Assembly: GCA_963765585.1 (NCBI GenBank)
Contig: CAVXXB010000001.1
Span: 186,001 to 250,000, forward strand
Source of the DNA: CAVXXB01 sp963765585
GTDB taxonomy: Bacteria > Calditrichota > Calditrichia > JAJRVZ01
Direction: 5' to 3'
Length of the DNA: 64,000 nucleotides
Part shown: positions 62,630 through 64,000 of the stretch, one piece after another
Position numbering within the stretch: the first letter of the stretch is position 1
Layout of the letters: every line of letters begins with the position of its first letter
Program-made: the position numbers and the translations under genes
Notes under the pieces: model-generated
The model's input: only the letters and a program-made list of their open reading frames with translations
The model's database searches: none
Told to the model about the DNA's origin: nothing

Positions 62630-64000
62630 CTATTTTGGTTGTAACTTTATTATTGGCAATATCATTTCTTCTAAAGACGCGCCTCCGTGTTGGAAACTGT
62701 CCTTATAATAATTTAAATATTTATAATAATTTGTTGGATAAATAAAATAATAGTCTTCTTTTGCTATAATATAAGTAGTATTGATACCGAATTTGGGTAA
62801 TTTATAATCGGCCGGATCCTTTACAAGAATTGCATTTTTTTTGTCCGCCTTAAGGCTGCGTCCATATTTATAGCGCAAGTTCGTTGAAGTTTCACGGTCA
62901 CCAATAACCTTGGTCCCTCTGAGACCGCGTACACTTCCGTGATCAGTAGTAATATATACGGTGTAATCCTTTCTGGACAGCTCTTTTAGGATACTGAAAA
63001 TTATAGAATGTTCAAACCAGACTACGGGTCAGAGACCTGAAAGCAGATTCATCAGGAGCAATTTCTTTTAAAATGGGTAAATCAGATCTGCTATGTGTTA
63101 ATATATCGACAAAATTCAGAACAATTGCCAAAAGTTGTGTATCGGTAAGAGTATTAAATATTTTTTCCAGATTTTTTGCATCATCGTTGTTTACTATTTT
63201 AAAATATTTAAGCCCTTTGTCTAGTCGAATCCCATTGCGTTGTAAATTCTGCTCTAACAGCTCTTTTTCATTTTTATTCAGACTACTTTCATCTTCATTT
63301 TCCGGTGACCAGATATCGGGATATTTTCTTTCAATTTCTTCAGGATACATCCCACTAAAAATCGCATTTCGGGAAAAGGGTGTAGCTGTCGGCAAAATTG
63401 AATAATAGTAATTTCTTGAAACATTAAAGTAGTCGTAAAAAAAGGGTTCCAATGTGAACCACTGATCCAACCTTAGACAATCAATGACCAGAAAAACTAT
63501 TTTTTCACCTTTCTTTATGTGTGGCATCACATATTTTTTTATTAGATCAACGGATAATGTCGGCGCATCTTCCCTTTGCCAAATCCAGTTTGAGTATTTC
63601 CGCTCTATATATTTGCCAAACTCTATATTGCATTCACGTCTTTGATCAGAAAGCATCTGCTTGAACTCCGGCTCAGTAACACTGTCCAGCTCGAGATCAA
63701 GATCACATAATTTGATAGTCAGATCTATCCAATCATTATAATCAAGTGGATTTAACAAATGTGAGGATAATTGCTGTAATTCCTCGACATATTTACGGCT
63801 GAGCTTTTCTGTTGTTATGGTTTTTGTGTCGAGTATTTTCTTACAAGCCATTAATATTTGACTGGGATTTACCGGTTTGGTTAAATAATCATCAATTTTT
63901 TGTCCAATGGCATCCTCCATCAGACTTTCTTCCTCGCTTTTTGTGATCATAATAACGGGAAGATGAGGACTAATTGTCTTGATTTCCTCCAACGTCGCAA
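62630..64000 (-). CDS. porX: PorX-like response regulator with PglZ phosphatase domain (partial, one frameshift)
   Basis: The 5' end lies beyond the window; the visible frame is open to base 63998. It starts within the receiver (TLEEIKTISPHLPVIMITKS, DYLTKPVNPSQIL), continues with a helical linker (residues ~45-130 of the visible part) and the PglZ/alkaline-phosphatase-like domain (KIVFLVIDCLRLDQWF, LPTATPFSRNAIFSGMYP, VNFVDILTHSRSD, VYITTDHGSVRG). PorX is the T9SS regulator of Bacteroidetes that works with PorY and a sigma factor. One extra base near 63018-63022 breaks the frame between SLTRS and WFEHSIIFSI. It heads the tsaE-tsaB-rimI run. Confidence 0.88.

Noticed and set aside
1..64000. 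CRISPR array or restriction/toxin-antitoxin defence system
   Set aside because: No regularly spaced direct repeats with unique spacers, and no cas, restriction-modification or recognisable toxin-antitoxin genes were seen.

Overview
This is about 64 kb of a moderately AT-rich bacterial chromosome, probably from the FCB superphylum and close to Calditrichota/KSB1/Marinimicrobia-type lineages. The evidence is a decayed secreted protein ending in a type IX secretion (T9SS)-type C-terminal domain (NYPNPFNPST motif), a PorX-like response regulator with a PglZ domain at the right edge, an Ignavibacteria/KSB1-like gene repertoire, and many genes without clear Shine-Dalgarno sites. The lineage is an inference from gene content; no marker phylogeny was possible.

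Layout. 0-4.8 kb: end of an alanine/glycine:cation symporter gene, ychF, acpS, an ECF sigma factor, a lytic transglycosylase and rdgB. 4.8-5.3 kb: four tRNA genes (Pro, Arg, His, Glu) with a terminator. 5.3-14.7 kb: a decay zone holding remains of a GIY-YIG nuclease, a methyltransferase, a T9SS-type cargo protein and two large PAS sensor kinases, all with several frameshifts or stops. 14.7-35 kb: scattered metabolic and signalling genes, including a quinone oxidoreductase, a lysine-rich miniprotein, two SpoIIE phosphatases, a PL6 polysaccharide lyase, C69 and S9 peptidases, an NfeD/SPFH pair, PilZ, SDR, HD, Nif3, pterin carbinolamine dehydratase and proline dehydrogenase. 35-45 kb: a secreted pullulanase, a lone GroES-like protein, homoserine dehydrogenase, an FAH-family hydrolase, a glycosyltransferase, mazG, and a histidine kinase/NtrC pair followed by a sigma-54 operon. 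45-51.7 kb: a phosphoesterase, a GAF protein, an ECF sigma/anti-sigma pair, holA, an NSS transporter and uppP. 51.9-64 kb: one compact minus-strand run, porX-tsaE-tsaB-rimI-accD-surE-guaA-glmS-lppC-like-larE-pgeF-small ORF-outer-membrane protein, mostly with overlaps or gaps under 50 bp.

Most notable points. (1) Downstream of the NtrC-type regulator gene lie two TTGTA-N5-TACAA dyads exactly 32 bp apart, then a good sigma-54 -24/-12 promoter, then three tiny unknown genes including a receiver domain that has lost its phospho-acceptor Asp. (2) Intergenic regions repeatedly carry hairpins whose arms are degenerate tandem repeats with a 7-, 8- or 9-nt period. (3) A SpoIIE phosphatase is fused to a CPBP-like membrane module that appears catalytically dead. 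(4) A 37-codon ORF is coupled at both ends to pgeF and an outer-membrane protein gene. (5) Many otherwise intact genes carry exactly one or two one-base frameshifts, several in homopolymers, which suggests sequence errors; the 5.3-14.7 kb zone is damaged far more heavily and looks like real decay.
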